NCBI GenBank assembly: GCA_029959085.1
Contig: JARWIR010000011.1
Span: forward strand, 8,247,840 to 8,311,839
From: Nemophila menziesii
Lineage: Eukaryota > Streptophyta > Magnoliopsida > Boraginales > Hydrophyllaceae
Length of the DNA: 64,000 nucleotides
Direction: 5' to 3'
In this document: positions 50,883-62,049 of the stretch, piece after piece
Numbering within the stretch: position 1 is the first letter of the stretch
Layout of the letters: every line of letters starts with the position of its first letter
Notes under the pieces: model-generated
What the model saw: only the letters and a program-made list of their open reading frames with translations
The model's database searches: none
Told to the model about the DNA's origin: nothing
Program-made: the position numbers and the translations under genes

Positions 50883-51460
50883 GAGATAAAATAAGGGTCC
50901 AACACTTTGATGGTGGTGGAACTAACAGTGGTCCTTATTGGACTCAAGGACTGAGCAATTGAAGTAGCTCTAATCAGTTGGTTGATTCTGGTGAAATGAA
51001 GGAATACAATCCTCAACCATTGGTTATAAATATTGTGTCAAAGTTCGAGAGACAGAATATAACAGAGGCTATGGAATAAAAAAAAAGTAAACTTCTAGAC
51101 TTTCTCTTCAAGCCAAACAAAATAATTGTCATGATAAAACAGAGGGTTCTCGTAAAACATGCTCATGAGGCAACACTTGAGGCAAATATATGCTATTTAA
51201 AGAAAAAAAACGAGGATCCAAGTACATTTGGTGAAACTTTGCATTTTTTCTTTATTTGGATTGAGATTGTCACCTTAGAGATGACTCGAGATTTTATGTG
51301 TCTTCCCGTTTAACTGATTCACTATATAACTTACTTCATTACTTATTTTGTACATTTTGACAGTTTAATTTTTTGTTTAAAGGTCTTGGACCATATCTCC
51401 CATCTCAGGAAAATGGTCTCCATGCATGGCATTTCAACAAAGGAGGACATATTGTGTAAT
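50883..51460 (+). pseudogene. Unrecognised two-exon gene-like remnant at unit end (U4)
   Basis: A TTTTTTCTAG acceptor, HFDGGGTNSGPYWTQGL, then EMKEYNPQPLVINIVSK and LLDFLFKPNKIIV. The second block from about 51385 carries GLGPYLPSQENG and HFNKGGHIV, followed by a stop. This is the most readable copy of the block, but stops remain. I do not recognise it. Confidence 0.4.
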
Positions 51461-51569
51461 CCACTTGGTAAGTCTTAACCCCTCCAATCTAATAATAGTA
51501 TGCTTGTTTACCATACTTTACAAACACGGGCAAGAGTGTGTAATCATACTTCTTCATATTCTTTTTATA

Positions 51570-52270
51570 ATAGTATGCTATGTTACTTGTTAAAGTAGGC
51601 TCTATGTATATAGATCCATATGAAGACAAGATAAATCATTCAAAAAATAATTGTTGTCTTTAATTGTTGTACATAAATCAGATCAATAAAATTTGTGCAT
51701 TCATCCAAATTTATTATAAATTTTGTTCTTTTATTCATTGAGTTTCTATGGTGGATGGTACTCTATTCAAGTGGATGTATGAGGCTCTTAAAAAGTTTCA
51801 AGATGAGACGTCGCAAATATTCAGACTCACGACCCTAGAAAATACAAATTAAAAATTAGAAAATACAATAGAAAAGTATTGGAAGTTTATCGGAAAAAGT
51901 TTATGTTTGTCTAAAAACCAACAAAGGTTTATTCTATGGTGGTGTCTAATTTGTTAATAGCCCTCACACTGTTTTGGAGAATCTAAATATTTTAGAACCT
52001 TTTGTTTAAAAGAATGAACAATCATTCACAGGTGAAGACACAATTTGTTTCAAAATATTGAGATAAAGAAATCTAGTAACTATATGAAAAAAATGTTTGA
52101 AACCATCATTTATAAGAGTTATGATGGATATAGAGGTTGAAAATATAGAATCATTCATGAAAGAAGAAGATGAATTGTTTCACACTTTGTGTGGTTGCAT
52201 TCATAGCAGTTTATTACAACATAATATTACTTTATAATCTTATATAAAAGATAATTAAAATTTAAATTAT
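51570..52270. other. Spacer right of the array
   Basis: AT-rich sequence with no recognised gene or repeat. Homology to the other units stops at its left edge, and copia-like coding begins at its right edge. Confidence 0.5.
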
Positions 52271-54650
52271 AACTGTAAATCTACAATGAATTTATTTTCT
52301 TGATCCGTGAATACCCCCTATAATTTGATGGGATTGAAACGAGAGATAACTTGTCGCGAATGATTTCGAACCTCGGTTGGCATAGCGGTTCGGTGAAAAT
52401 ATTAGCTTTTTTTGCATCTGTGTTGATGTATTTGAGTTTGAAGATACCGTTGCTGGTCTATTCTCTAATGAAGTGAATATCGATTTCAATATGTGCTTTG
52501 ATGAATAATTGGATTTATTTCCATGTAAATGGAACTTACATAATCAGAAAATATCATTGGAGGTCCTTTATATGATATGTTGTGAAATTTTAAAATGTGA
52601 AGGACCCATTGATTTCTGTTCCAAGCAATGCGAGTCTCTATATTCAACTTCAAAATTTGACTTTGAAATAGTTTGTTGATTCTTCAAACCCCAGGCAACT
52701 AAGTTTGGACCAAAATAAATTTTGCATAACCTAAAGTAAATCTTTATTTGTCCTAGCAACCAATCAGCATCGCTGAAACTAGTAGGAGAGAAGTTTGTAC
52801 ATGAGGAATATCATAAACTATGATGAATTGTGTGTTTAACATAACGAAGGATCTGTTTAGCTGCAACATGATGCGGAATTTGTGGTTGATGCATATATTT
52901 AGAAACCGAATTCACATCATATCAATATTTGGATAGGTGATGCACAAATTTTGAAGAGCTCCAACTAATTTGCATTACTCGGTAGGATCATTGAGCAATT
53001 GACCGTCTCGTGAGGAAGTTGTGAACTTTGCATTCAAGTAGTCACAGATTTTGCACCATCTAAACCAATCTGAGTGGGCAATTTAATTGAATAATGTGTC
53101 TGGCTAAGAAGCAATCCATTTTGTTGAGTGTGACCTCTATACCAAGGAAACAATTAAGCTGTCCAAGATCCTTCGTTTCAAATTCCTGAGACAACCGATC
53201 AATAAATATAGAAATATGAACTTTAGAATCACCTGTAACGATAATATCAAGCCACGTAAATGATTAAACTATTAAATGATTCTCATATTTTCTTGCAAAT
53301 AATGATGCATCGTGGTGAGAATGACGAAAACCATGCTATAAAATGAAACTGCTAAACTTATGATACCTGGCACGAGGTGCTTGTTTCAACCCATAAAGAG
53401 ATTTTTCCAACTTGCAAACATAATCTGGACGATCAGAATCACAAAATCATTGAGGGTGGCACATATATATAGTTTTAGATAAGTCTCCATGTAAAAATGT
53501 AGTTTTTACATCTAGTTGGCGAAGTCTCCAATTTTGAGAAATTGCTAAATAGAGAATAATTATGATTGTTCCAAGACACACCACCAGACTAAAAGTATCA
53601 CCATAATCAACACCAGTTTGTTGTGAATAACCTTTTTCTAAAAGTTGAGCTTTGTATCGTTCAAGAGACCTGCATTTTTTTTAACCCTGAAAATCCATTT
53701 ACATCCAATAATATTCATATTTAGCAATACCATCACAAGTTTCCAAGTATTATTTTTTATGAGAGAATAAAAATTTTCGTCCATACCTGCACTCTACTAT
53801 TTTCATTAACAACTTGGGAATAACATGTACTTTCAAAAGGCAACATTGTTGTTTTAGAAAGAAGGCATGTTGGTAAAGGGTGGCAGGTTGCAAAGGGTGG
53901 CAGGTGGCAAAGGAAGATTTCGGTACTCTGGTTCTATCTAATTTTCATGTGATCATATAAGTTGTACATATAGGTTGTGTAGATGGAATAGAAATAAGGT
54001 TTAATCGGTTGAATGATATCTTGATGAGGGTGACTTTCAATGTTGGTGGAAGGTGCCAAAAGACTTATATTTAAAGTGATTTGATTGGAGTTTGGTTGAT
54101 AGATAGTAGGAAATATAATATTTTTCAACTGGAGTATGTATTTATGTATTATTCAGGATTTGAGACAAACGTTGTGATGGGAATGGATCAGCTGATTCTT
54201 TTTCAAGAGTCTGTATGTTAGGCGAAGAATAAACAATGGATATGATTGATTTTCTTGTAGAAGGATTGAAACACTTGTAACCTTTATATGATTTACTAGA
54301 AAATTAGCCATAGAAATTGGTAACAAGTAGATCCAATCACACAAAGTGAGGAATACTCTTTCTTCGACCCAAAAAATATTTCCAATGGTGATTTCCTCTT
54401 TCCAATTTATTTTGGTATTTTGTTTATCAAAAACACAGTCATAACAAAAGTATGATTCCAAAAAATATTTGACAACTTAGAGACTCAACGATGTGCCAAT
54501 GTTTTTGTTCATCATAACCATTATTTGTGGAGTTCCTGGAAAAGATATATGATGCATAATACCATGTAAATTAAATAGATCCTTGACATTTTGATTAATA
54601 AACTCTCCTCCGCCATCACTTTGAAAAATTTATTTTTTGTGTTGCATATA
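52270..54650 (-). pseudogene. Old copia pol fragment
   Basis: Minus-strand pieces in copia order. Late integrase and linker: RVFLTLCDW (about 54360) and VTSVSILLQENQSYPLF (about 54280). Reverse transcriptase: the frame near 53430-53290 reads a decayed KLEKSLYGLKQAPRAWYHK region and HHDASLFA. RNase H: LVGALQNL.ITYPNI (about 52960), SAMLIGC (about 52770) and HIEIDIHFIRE (about 52500-52465), then a TDAKKANIFTEPL-like tail. LTRs and a primer site were not found. It is more decayed than the copia element at 38025-46172 and unrelated to it by position. Confidence 0.72.
53870..53915. repeat. Short GGTGGCA-type tandem repeat
   Basis: Three imperfect copies of GTTGCAAAGGGTGGCAGGT-like sequence in the decayed copia fragment. 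Confidence 0.6.
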
Positions 54651-55160
54651 TTCTAAAGTGTTTAGTCCCAAAATTATCCCTGAACTATATGTCATTTCCC
54701 AGTTTAATCCTCAAGATTTAAAATTAACAAAATAGTCTGCCAACTTTATTTTTTATCCTCAACTTTATGTATTTATTATTATATGATGAGCCACCTTAAA
54801 ATTTTACTCTAGTCCTCAAAATTAAATGGTCCAATAACGTGAAGATTTTGGTTCGTTTGTATCATTTAAACACTCTGAAAACCGTTTCCAAGATTTTTGA
54901 AGTTTCCGGGAGTGTTTTTGCTAACTTTTGCTACTTTCTTAAGATGGGGCAAAAAATATGTCTTCTGGGACCAGCAGATGGCTTCGCCATCTAAGATCGT
55001 CCATTTTACGTTTTGAGATTTATTTAGTTGACTTTTAGGTTGTTTTTTATATTTTTTACAGGGTGTCATATTTTGGGTCCGTTAGGGTTTTACCTACCAT
55101 AACATTATACCCTAATTTCTAAAATCTCTAACATTATACCCTAAACCATAAACACAAAAC
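54650..55160. other. Spacer between copia fragment and Athila fragment
   Basis: No gene recognised. It contains TTTAGTCCCAAAATTATCCC and CCTCAACTTTATG strings of the kind found in dispersed plant repeats, and a duplicated TAACATTATACCCTAA (about 55097 and 55127) that only superficially resembles telomeric repeats. Confidence 0.4.
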
Positions 55161-55348
55161 CTTAAACCTATAATCAGGTATGCATCTTCTTACCATTTGG
55201 TCACCACATACTTTGTAGAGGAAAAGGATCCTCCCAAAAGAACTGTTTAGCACGACTGATTAATCTCTTCTTGTCTTGTGAAGTAGCCCCTTCAGGAAAA
55301 GAACCACTCACCACAAGATTTGCAATACCTGCATACCAAGGAGCTCCA

Positions 55349-56575
55349 TTATATATAGCAAATAAACTCTGGGAACTCCTCTTTGACTAACTCCGGACTA
55401 CTATTCGATTCAGAACCTTCAAGACGAGACAAATGATCTGCAATCTGATTATCACAACCCTTACGATATCGAATCTCTAAATCAAAATCTTGAAGAAATA
55501 AAACCCATCTAATTAACCTTAGCTTAGCATCTTTTTTCTCCATAAGGTACTTTATAGTGGAATGATCGGTGAATACAACAATTTTCGCCCCCAGAAGATA
55601 GGAACGAAATTTGTCAAAAGCATAAACAACCACTAAAAGTTCCTTCTCAGCCACTGTATAATTAACTTGATCACTAGTGAAGGTCTTACTCGCATAATAG
55701 ATAGAGTGAAATACCTTGTTCTTTCTTTGACCCCACACAGCACTCATAGATAAATCACTAGCATCACATATAACTTCAAAAGAAATCTTCCAATCAGGAG
55801 GTAATACAATAGGTACAGTGATAAGCTTCTCCTTCAACTCTTGAAATGCCTTCATGCAAGCTTCATCAAAAAGGAATTTGGTGTCCTTTTCGAGTAAGTT
55901 ACACAAAGGTTTTGTAATCTTGGAAAAATCTTTGATGAAACAGCGATAAAATCCAGCATGGCCTAAAAAACTTCTTACCCCTTTTACAGAATTGGGAGGG
56001 GGATGAGTTTTTATTACCTCAATCTTAGCACGATCAACTTCTAAACCTGCACTCGAAACCTTGTGACCCAACACTATACCTTCACGAACCATAAAATGAC
56101 ACTTTTTCCAATTTAACACCAAATCTGTTTCCTTGCATCTAATTAACACCTTCTCCAAGTTCTGTAAACACTCATCAAAGTTATCACCAAACACAGAAAA
56201 GTCATCCATAAATACCTCAAGGAAATTATTGATCATTTCCCAGAAAATTGTCATCATACATCTCTGAAAAGTCGCACGTGCATTACACAATCCAAATGGC
56301 ATCTTCAGATAGGCAAAGGTACCAAAAGGACATGTAAAGGTGGTTTTGTGTTGGTCAACTGGATCTACATAGATTTGATTATACCCTGAATAACCATCCA
56401 AGAAGCAATAATACTCCCTACTAGCCAATTTATCTAACATCTGATCTATGAAAGGAAGAGGGAAGTGGTCTTTTCTAGTCGCCTTGTTCAACTTACGATA
56501 ATCCATACACACTTTCCAACCAACAACGGTTCTCGTGGAAATGACTTCATTCTGAGCATTGAGGACGGCATTCAT
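55349..56575 (-). pseudogene. Athila reverse transcriptase / RNase H
   Basis: A 408-codon open stretch. Reverse transcriptase: [32 protein letters not shown] (first catalytic Asp), [16 protein letters not shown] and FMDDFSVFG (the YVDD-box equivalent). A thumb/connection region follows: [17 protein letters not shown]. RNase [46 protein letters not shown] and ADHLSRLE. After the stop at 55349, the frame continues to a degraded integrase zinc-binding start (CGDQMVRRCIP, about 55200). In-frame stops upstream at 56642, 56993, 57179 and 57506 interrupt the polyprotein, but the catalytic motifs here are intact. Confidence 0.9.
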
Positions 56576-56641
56576 ACCTCCCTTCTTTGGTACGCATTGA
56601 ACTGGACTTACCCACTCACTACTAGCTATGGGATAGATGAT

Positions 56642-58452
56642 TCATGTATCTAGTAGCTTAATAACTTCTTTCTTCACCACTTTTTTCATCGCTGGCATTA
56701 GTTTCCTTTGGCCTTCAACTGAGCATGCACTATCATCTTCAAGAATGATTTTGTGTTGGAAATATAAAGGACTAATACCTTTGATGTCAGCAATAGTCCA
56801 ACTAATCTCCTCTTTCTTCGCCCTTAGTACACGCAACAGTTTATCTTCTTGAGGACCTGTCAAATTTGTTGAAACAATAAAAGGTAAAGTATCATTAGTA
56901 CCCAAATACGCATACCTCAAGTGTGATGGAAATGGTTTTTCTTCTAAATTCGGAGGAGATCCAATGGATGGTTTATTTTTAATGACCATCTCTCACGGTT
57001 CTCTCACAAGTTCATAGGCAGGACGCCTGTATTTTGGATTCTCAGAAGTAAGAGCTGCCACTGTTTCGGCAAGCTCTTCCATCAGCTCAGGTAAGTCAAG
57101 TATCAAAGCAGCCTGTAAGATATCATCATAATTAAAACAATCAAATACCTCTTGCGTGGCATGTTTTGCTACATCCATTCAAAAACAATCTCGTGGAACA
57201 TCGGGGAACTTCATAGCTCTGAACACATTGAACTTTACCTCCTCGTCTTGGATTCTCGTGGTTAATTCTCTGTTTTCAACATCAATTAAAGTATGCTCCG
57301 TGGCTAGGAATGGTCGTCCCAAAATGATGGGGACATTCCTATCCGCGTCATATTCAAGAATAACAAAATCAACAGGAAAAACTAAAGTACCTGCCTTGAC
57401 GAGGACATCTTCGTTTCGTCCCTCAGGATGTACGAGGGATCGATTAGCCATTTGTAAGACCATAGAGGTAGGTCTCAGATATCCCATCTTCAACTTATCA
57501 AAAATTTATTTGGGAATAAGATTGATACTTGCACCCAAATCACATAGAGCTTTTCCTTGCAACTCATTACCAATTGAAATCGGAATTGTAAAACTCACAA
57601 GGTCAAGCAACTTAGGTGGAAACTTACTTTGACAAATGGCGCTACACTCTTTAGGCAACCCAATCATCTCATTATAACAATATGGTCTCTTCTTGGTGAG
57701 GGCTCTCTTCGAAAACTTCACGTACTTTGGTATATTTTCAATAGCTTCTAACAACGGAATGTTAATGTTAAGACCTCTCATTCTATTCAAAAATCTTTGA
57801 TACTCAGCCATATCTCCTTTTTTCTGAACTCTTGAGGGAAAAGGTGGAGGAGGACGGGGTTCTACAGCATCTTTCTTTTTCTGAACTTCCAGAATTTTCT
57901 CAACTTCTACCACTTCAGGTTCATCTTCTTTCTCTTCCACCTCTACCACTGGTTTCTCTTTATTTTTATCTTCTTTCTCTTTCATAACTGGAAAAGGAGG
58001 TGGAGAAAGCTTCTTACCACATCTTAACGCGATAGCATTACAATCTTCGGTTTGTCTTGGGACTTCAGTATCACTAGGGAGTCGTCCTTGCGGGCGCTGA
58101 TTTATCTGTTTTGATATCTAATCAATTTGATTCCCCAGTAATTTAAGTGAAACTTAATTAGCTTTCTGACTCTGAATAGATTGTGCCTGAAGTGCCATTA
58201 ATCTTTCTACGGTTCGATGAAGATCTTCTGTACCTTCTTGAGGTTGAGAAGGTAAGGTTTTTTAATTCATGGTGTCATTATAATTATTTTGAGGAGGTTG
58301 TCTCTGAGCATGGTTTCCATAATTTTGTCCTCCCTGATAATTTTTTTGTGGTCTAGGTTGATAAGTGTTACCTTGGGGACGCGGTTGATAAGCATAAGTA
58401 AGATTAGTTGCCCCATTAGGATTCGAATATTGGAAACCCGGATGGTTTCTGT
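56642..58452 (-). pseudogene. Athila gag C-terminus, protease and linker
   Basis: From 58452 the frame gives an Asn/Gln/Pro-rich gag tail (NPNGATNLTYAYQPRPQG). The conserved block INQRPQGRLPSDTEVPR and ALRCGKK (about 58100-58000) follows. An acidic linker at 57985-57800 is next (EKEDEPEVVEVEKI), then the protease core ALCDLGASINLIPK (about 57548-57509) and IILGRPFLATEHTLIDV (about 57340-57280). The LCDLGASIN motif is typical of Athila/Tat proteases. The pre-RT region ends in [20 protein letters not shown]. Stops at 57506, 57179, 56993 and 56642 are in the same frame, and there are two more near 58230 and 58120. Confidence 0.85.
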
Positions 58453-58459
58453 TGGGTTG

Positions 58460-60184
58460 GTATGTGTATATTAGTTTCTAGAGTTTGCTATATGAGATTT
58501 ATCTTAAGAATTGCTTTAGGTGTATTTGCTAGCTTCTATTTGTTCTTGCGTTCACTTCTACCCCTTGTTTTATTTAGTTTTGCTTTGTCGGGACGACAAA
58601 GGTTTGAGTTGTGGGTCTTGATGTCTCCTTAATTGTTCTTATTTTCGACCCTTAGGAGACATCATTTTTTATGTTTAATTGAATATTTTGATAGACTTTT
58701 GAGTTAAAAATGCAATAATCCGGAATTCAAATTTTATTTCTAATATTTTTGATTTTATTAAACTTTTGCGCGTAATCTTGTGTATTTTAGTGAAAATTTT
58801 GTAGGTTTTGAATATTAGCTAGGAATGGAGTCCGAGAGAAGAGTCAAAGATCACGAGATAGAGTCAAGACTTAAAGATAAATCCCGAAAGAATTCGATTT
58901 TAGAGCTGCAAATCTGTTTTCCAGGCCAAAGATTGCTGATTTCAAGGTGCTTAAGAGAAGATTTAGCCGCTGACCTTTGAAGAGAAAACATTCCTTATCG
59001 AGTTAAGGAACTTTAGCATCTGGAATCAAGGCAATCGGAGTCATAACGAAGCGGGAAAAGCCGTTTTAGTGAAGGTGTATCGGCAGTTACGGGATTTTGG
59101 GCTTAGAATTTGGGCTTGGACATTTAATTAGTGTTATATTATTAGGTCCAAGCCCTAATCCGTTTTTCTACTTATAAAAGGAGGCCTTGACTTCTATTTT
59201 TCATACAATTCATTCTTTACAATTAAAAACATCAGAGAGAAGCAACAGAAGGAAGAAAGAAGAAGCTGCAAGAGCTGGAGAGGTTCTATATCGCCGTTCT
59301 CAGTCATTCCTATTCCGGAAATTAGGTTTCTTTTATCTTTTATTTGTAAGACAATATGAATTCCTTTACATTTAATTTAGTTTTTGTTTTAATTAGTATG
59401 AGCTAAACATTTATTAGTGCTTGAGAATGCTTTATGGGTGAATCCCAATTCCATTGAATTCCATGTCCTGAATTTGGGTTTCTGTTAATTAAATCGAATT
59501 GGGTCTTTTACATTTTTCTTTAATTTGTGCTTATTTACTATTATTGACCTGATCAATTAATAATAGGGTTTAGTATCTAGGCTATTCCAATTAGTGGCGA
59601 TTGGATCACCTTGACGGGGGGTTTAGGTACGAAATAATTACAGAATATAAAATATAAACTATTTGACTTTGACGAGCGTAGTTAATTTTATGGCCAATGA
59701 GGTAATTTAGCTTAATCATTCGAAAGTGGATCATATTTATGCTGACGGGACTAGTGACACTCTAGAATAGCCTTTTAGTCCACCCTGACAGGGGTACAAG
59801 GATTATTGAATCCCGACCAATGTCAATTGACCAATTTGACCCTTAAACAGAATAGGTTATGAAATAGAATTCGGAGGATCCCTTGTGTTCTCAAGTGCTA
59901 TCTTCTCATACTTGCGTTTTACATTCATTTACTTGCGTCTTAGCTTTTAATTTCATTTTCCATTTAGTCTTTTATCACTTAGAATTAATAAAAACAATCA
60001 ATCAAACATTATATCTTTATTTGCTTTCATAAGTGCAATCATTCATTAGTGGATAAGCATTGTGATTAACCAAACCGTCCCTGCGAACGATCCTAGATCA
60101 TTATTACTACTTGGGACAACCGTACACTTGCGGTTGTGGTTCGATTACATTTGCATTTATTTTAGAACACACAAAGGACCACCA
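58460..60184 (+). repeat. Athila/Tat-type LTR (left copy)
   Basis: It starts near TGTGTATATTAG at 58463 and ends GGACCACCA at 60184. The same sequence restarts at about 63360 in the same orientation, and a diverged relative lies at 28507-30076 on the minus strand. It carries the CCTTGACGGGG/CCCTGACAGGGG motif copies at about 59607-59800. After the end, the sequence differs from that of the 28.5-kb copy, and I do not see a TGGCGCC primer site here. A TATA-like CTTATAAAAGGAGG at about 59171 could be the LTR promoter. Confidence 0.8.
59168..59186 (+). promoter_or_regulatory. Candidate TATA box of the LTR promoter
   Basis: CTACTTATAAAAGGAGGCC is a strong TATA-type match, within the LTR and in the direction of the internal region. 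The downstream sequence is purine-rich, as in many plant 5' leaders. There is no direct evidence of use. Confidence 0.5.
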
Positions 60185-60728
60185 GTACCCGGTTTCGAAG
60201 GGTAAAAGTTCTGACCCAGCGTTTTGGGGTCCAGCCTTTCCTTGCGTTTTGAGGTAAAAAAATTCAATTAAGTAATTTTCCGCACCAACACAGCGACGCG
60301 GAACTGGGTACCCGGATTTCAAAAACCGGGAACCCGGTTTTCACGTGTGAGAGGCGGTTTTGACTCTTTTAACCTAGTTTCTTTAGCCTCTTCTGCAAGT
60401 TTTTACCTAAATCACACCACACACTTCCCATGTCCTAAAATCATCATTAAATCCTATATATATCATCAAATCCTACCCTCTTTCACCACAAAAACACAAG
60501 ATCAACTCACCTCCTCTCCAAAATATCATCAAATCGTTAGTTTTTCACCAAGATTTTTCTTCACCCAATCCTTAAATTAAACCCAATTCTTTCTTCTCCC
60601 AGACAAATTAAACATTACCCATCTCATATTCCACCTTATTCTTCCGTTCCTAAGCCTCAAAACATCAAAGTTCTAAACTTTTCTCTAGTTTCTCACTATT
60701 TGAAGTTTTGAGTTTGGGGTGGAAAGAG
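60185..60728 (+). other. Leader of the LTR unit with palindromic CCGGG motifs
   Basis: Non-coding leader between the LTR and the ATG at 60729. It contains GTACCCGGTTTC (60185) and AACCGGGAACCCGGTT (60324-60339), an inverted repeat of AACCGGG around AA. The same module occurs twice at 62846-62884. A CT-rich stretch follows (60360-60700). Confidence 0.55.
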
Positions 60729-62049
60729 ATGACTAACAAAACTGGTGATTTCCGAAGAACTGCTCCTAGAAATAAGACCACCATTGGTGGTACTCAAGAA
60801 CAAGCTATTGAGATTCCTGATTCGCGTTCTAAACGCAAGATTGAAGAGGTTAAGCTTGCTCCCAAGAGAAAAGAAATCACAGGTCAGAAGAGAAGATTAA
60901 TTGATGAACCAGAAAGTGAGGAAGAACATGAAGAAGAGATTGAGAAAGAAATTGAGGATGAAAACGAACAAGAAGTTTCGGAAGTACCAGTTCAACAGAA
61001 ACCCCGTGAAGAAAGATGATTGCTCACAAACCAAAGAGGGTTTATACTTCTTGGAATGACCAGGTTCGTGAAAGAATTGAATTTTTGAAGTTTGGTGAGG
61101 AGACGGATTTTCCTAAGGGTATTATGAGTAGTGCTCACAAAGAATATGAGGTGGCTTGTGACAAGTTTGGTTGGAAAGAATTCCGAGAAAGGAAGCTTGA
61201 GTTCATTCCTACTTTTGTGCGAGAATTTTATGAAGGTTTAGCTATTTCCCGTGAAGCAATTGAAATTCGCAAAAAGGTAGTTCCTTTCTCCATTAAACTT
61301 ATTCGGAAATCTTTGAAGTTACCCAACTTTACAGGGTTATGTCCGTTCCAAGAATCCCTTAATTATCCATCCTTTGATTATGAATCCCTTTGGGGAACTG
61401 TGCTTATTAATGGGGCTAGCCCAATTCCAGAAGGAGAAAGGTATCCTGGACAGTTTATAGCAGTAATTTGACACCTCGTGCGAAGGTTTGGTCTCGTTTC
61501 ATAATCCCTACTTTCTTTGGAATTAAACACACATCCGAGTTGAAGAAAGAACATATAATTTTTATCCAGTGTGTTATGGAGGAGAAACCGATGAACGTTG
61601 CTAAAATTATTTATGACACCATCATGGAATTCGCGAGAGCTCCGATGAAACAACAAAATCTCAAGTTTCCTTGTACTATTACTACTTTGTGCCTAGACGC
61701 AAAAATTCCGCGTAGGAACGCAGATATTGACGGTGTTTCAGTTGAAGTGAGCATGGAATTGAGTACGATTCAGAATATCCATGATGAAGCAACACGAGCT
61801 ACGAAGACTCCTAGAGCACCTCCATCAAAGAAAGCAAAGACTATTCCTGAGTTGGAATAAAAAATTAGGGTGTTGGAAGAGAATCAAGAGAAGATGATTG
61901 CTACCTTAGGAAAAGTTACAAGAGAGCAGCTGGACCTTATTCGAAACTTAATCCTTGGCGTGAACACACTTCAAAACGCGGTTTATAATGTTCTCACGCA
62001 AGATAAAGGTCCGGAACGCAACACCGGTAACCAGCCACGCGCTGGTTAA
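60729..62049 (+). pseudogene. Athila-type accessory (env-position-like) ORF, two frameshifts
   Basis: ATG at 60729 (MTNKTGDFRRTAPRN) opens a basic then acidic N-terminal region (EEEHEEEIEKEIEDENEQE). A frameshift near 61016 leads to a middle domain: RVYTSWNDQVRERIEF, VREFYEGL and VVPFSIKLIRKSLKLP. A second frameshift near 61470 leads to WSRFIIPTFFGIKHTSELKK. The pattern matches the 'putative plant transposon protein' domain found in Athila-like elements. A stop at 61858 is followed by an in-frame coiled-coil-like tail (VLEENQEKMIATLGKV...) to 62049. I saw no signal peptide or membrane segment, so an envelope role is not supported by the sequence. Confidence 0.65.

Larger units (their letters stand above)
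8195..51570 (+). repeat. Four-unit tandem array of a composite gene-fragment unit, interrupted by transposons
   Basis: The same ordered landmarks recur four times in the same orientation. These are an ATG exon-like block (8599, 16139, 30590, 37535), a long inverted repeat (9047, 22817, 30960, 38011), a mitochondrial-carrier exon (about 10652, 23815, 32124, 46614), a beta-amylase exon (12224, 25410, 33623, 48223) and a TTTTCTAG exon-like block (about 14960, 28203, 36425, 50883). The string TTAACATGCTAATCATAT marks the unit junctions near 15733, 30263 and 37160. Removing the LINE, the truncated LTR and the copia element leaves units of roughly 6.3-7.5 kb. The units have diverged and carry private indels, so unequal exchange or duplication happened some time ago. 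Confidence 0.85.
37160..51570 (+). repeat. Array unit U4 (with copia element inserted)
   Basis: The last unit is about 6.3 kb without the copia element. Its homology to the others ends at about 51570, after the TTTACAAACACGGG/AGAGTGTGTAATCATACTTCTT block. Its candidate first exon (37535-37582) contains a stop. Non-coding stretches such as 48350-50880 hold no recognised gene. Confidence 0.75.
55160..58452 (-). mobile_element. Athila-clade Ty3/gypsy gag-pol fragment, truncated at both ends
   Basis: The minus strand encodes, in one frame with simple in-frame stops, the gag C-terminus, protease, reverse transcriptase, RNase H and the very start of integrase. The gag N-terminal part is cut off at 58452, where the plus-strand LTR unit begins. 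Most of the integrase is missing left of about 55160. No LTR of its own is recognised next to either end. Confidence 0.88.

Noticed and set aside
55078..55175. Telomere-like CCCTAAACC repeats
   Set aside because: Only scattered CCCTAA strings in a duplicated TAACATTATACCCTAA context, with no regular 7-bp array.
58460..60184. Reading the LTR as a host promoter-gene region
   Set aside because: The second direct copy at 63356 and the diverged copy at 28.5-30.1 kb show it is an LTR.
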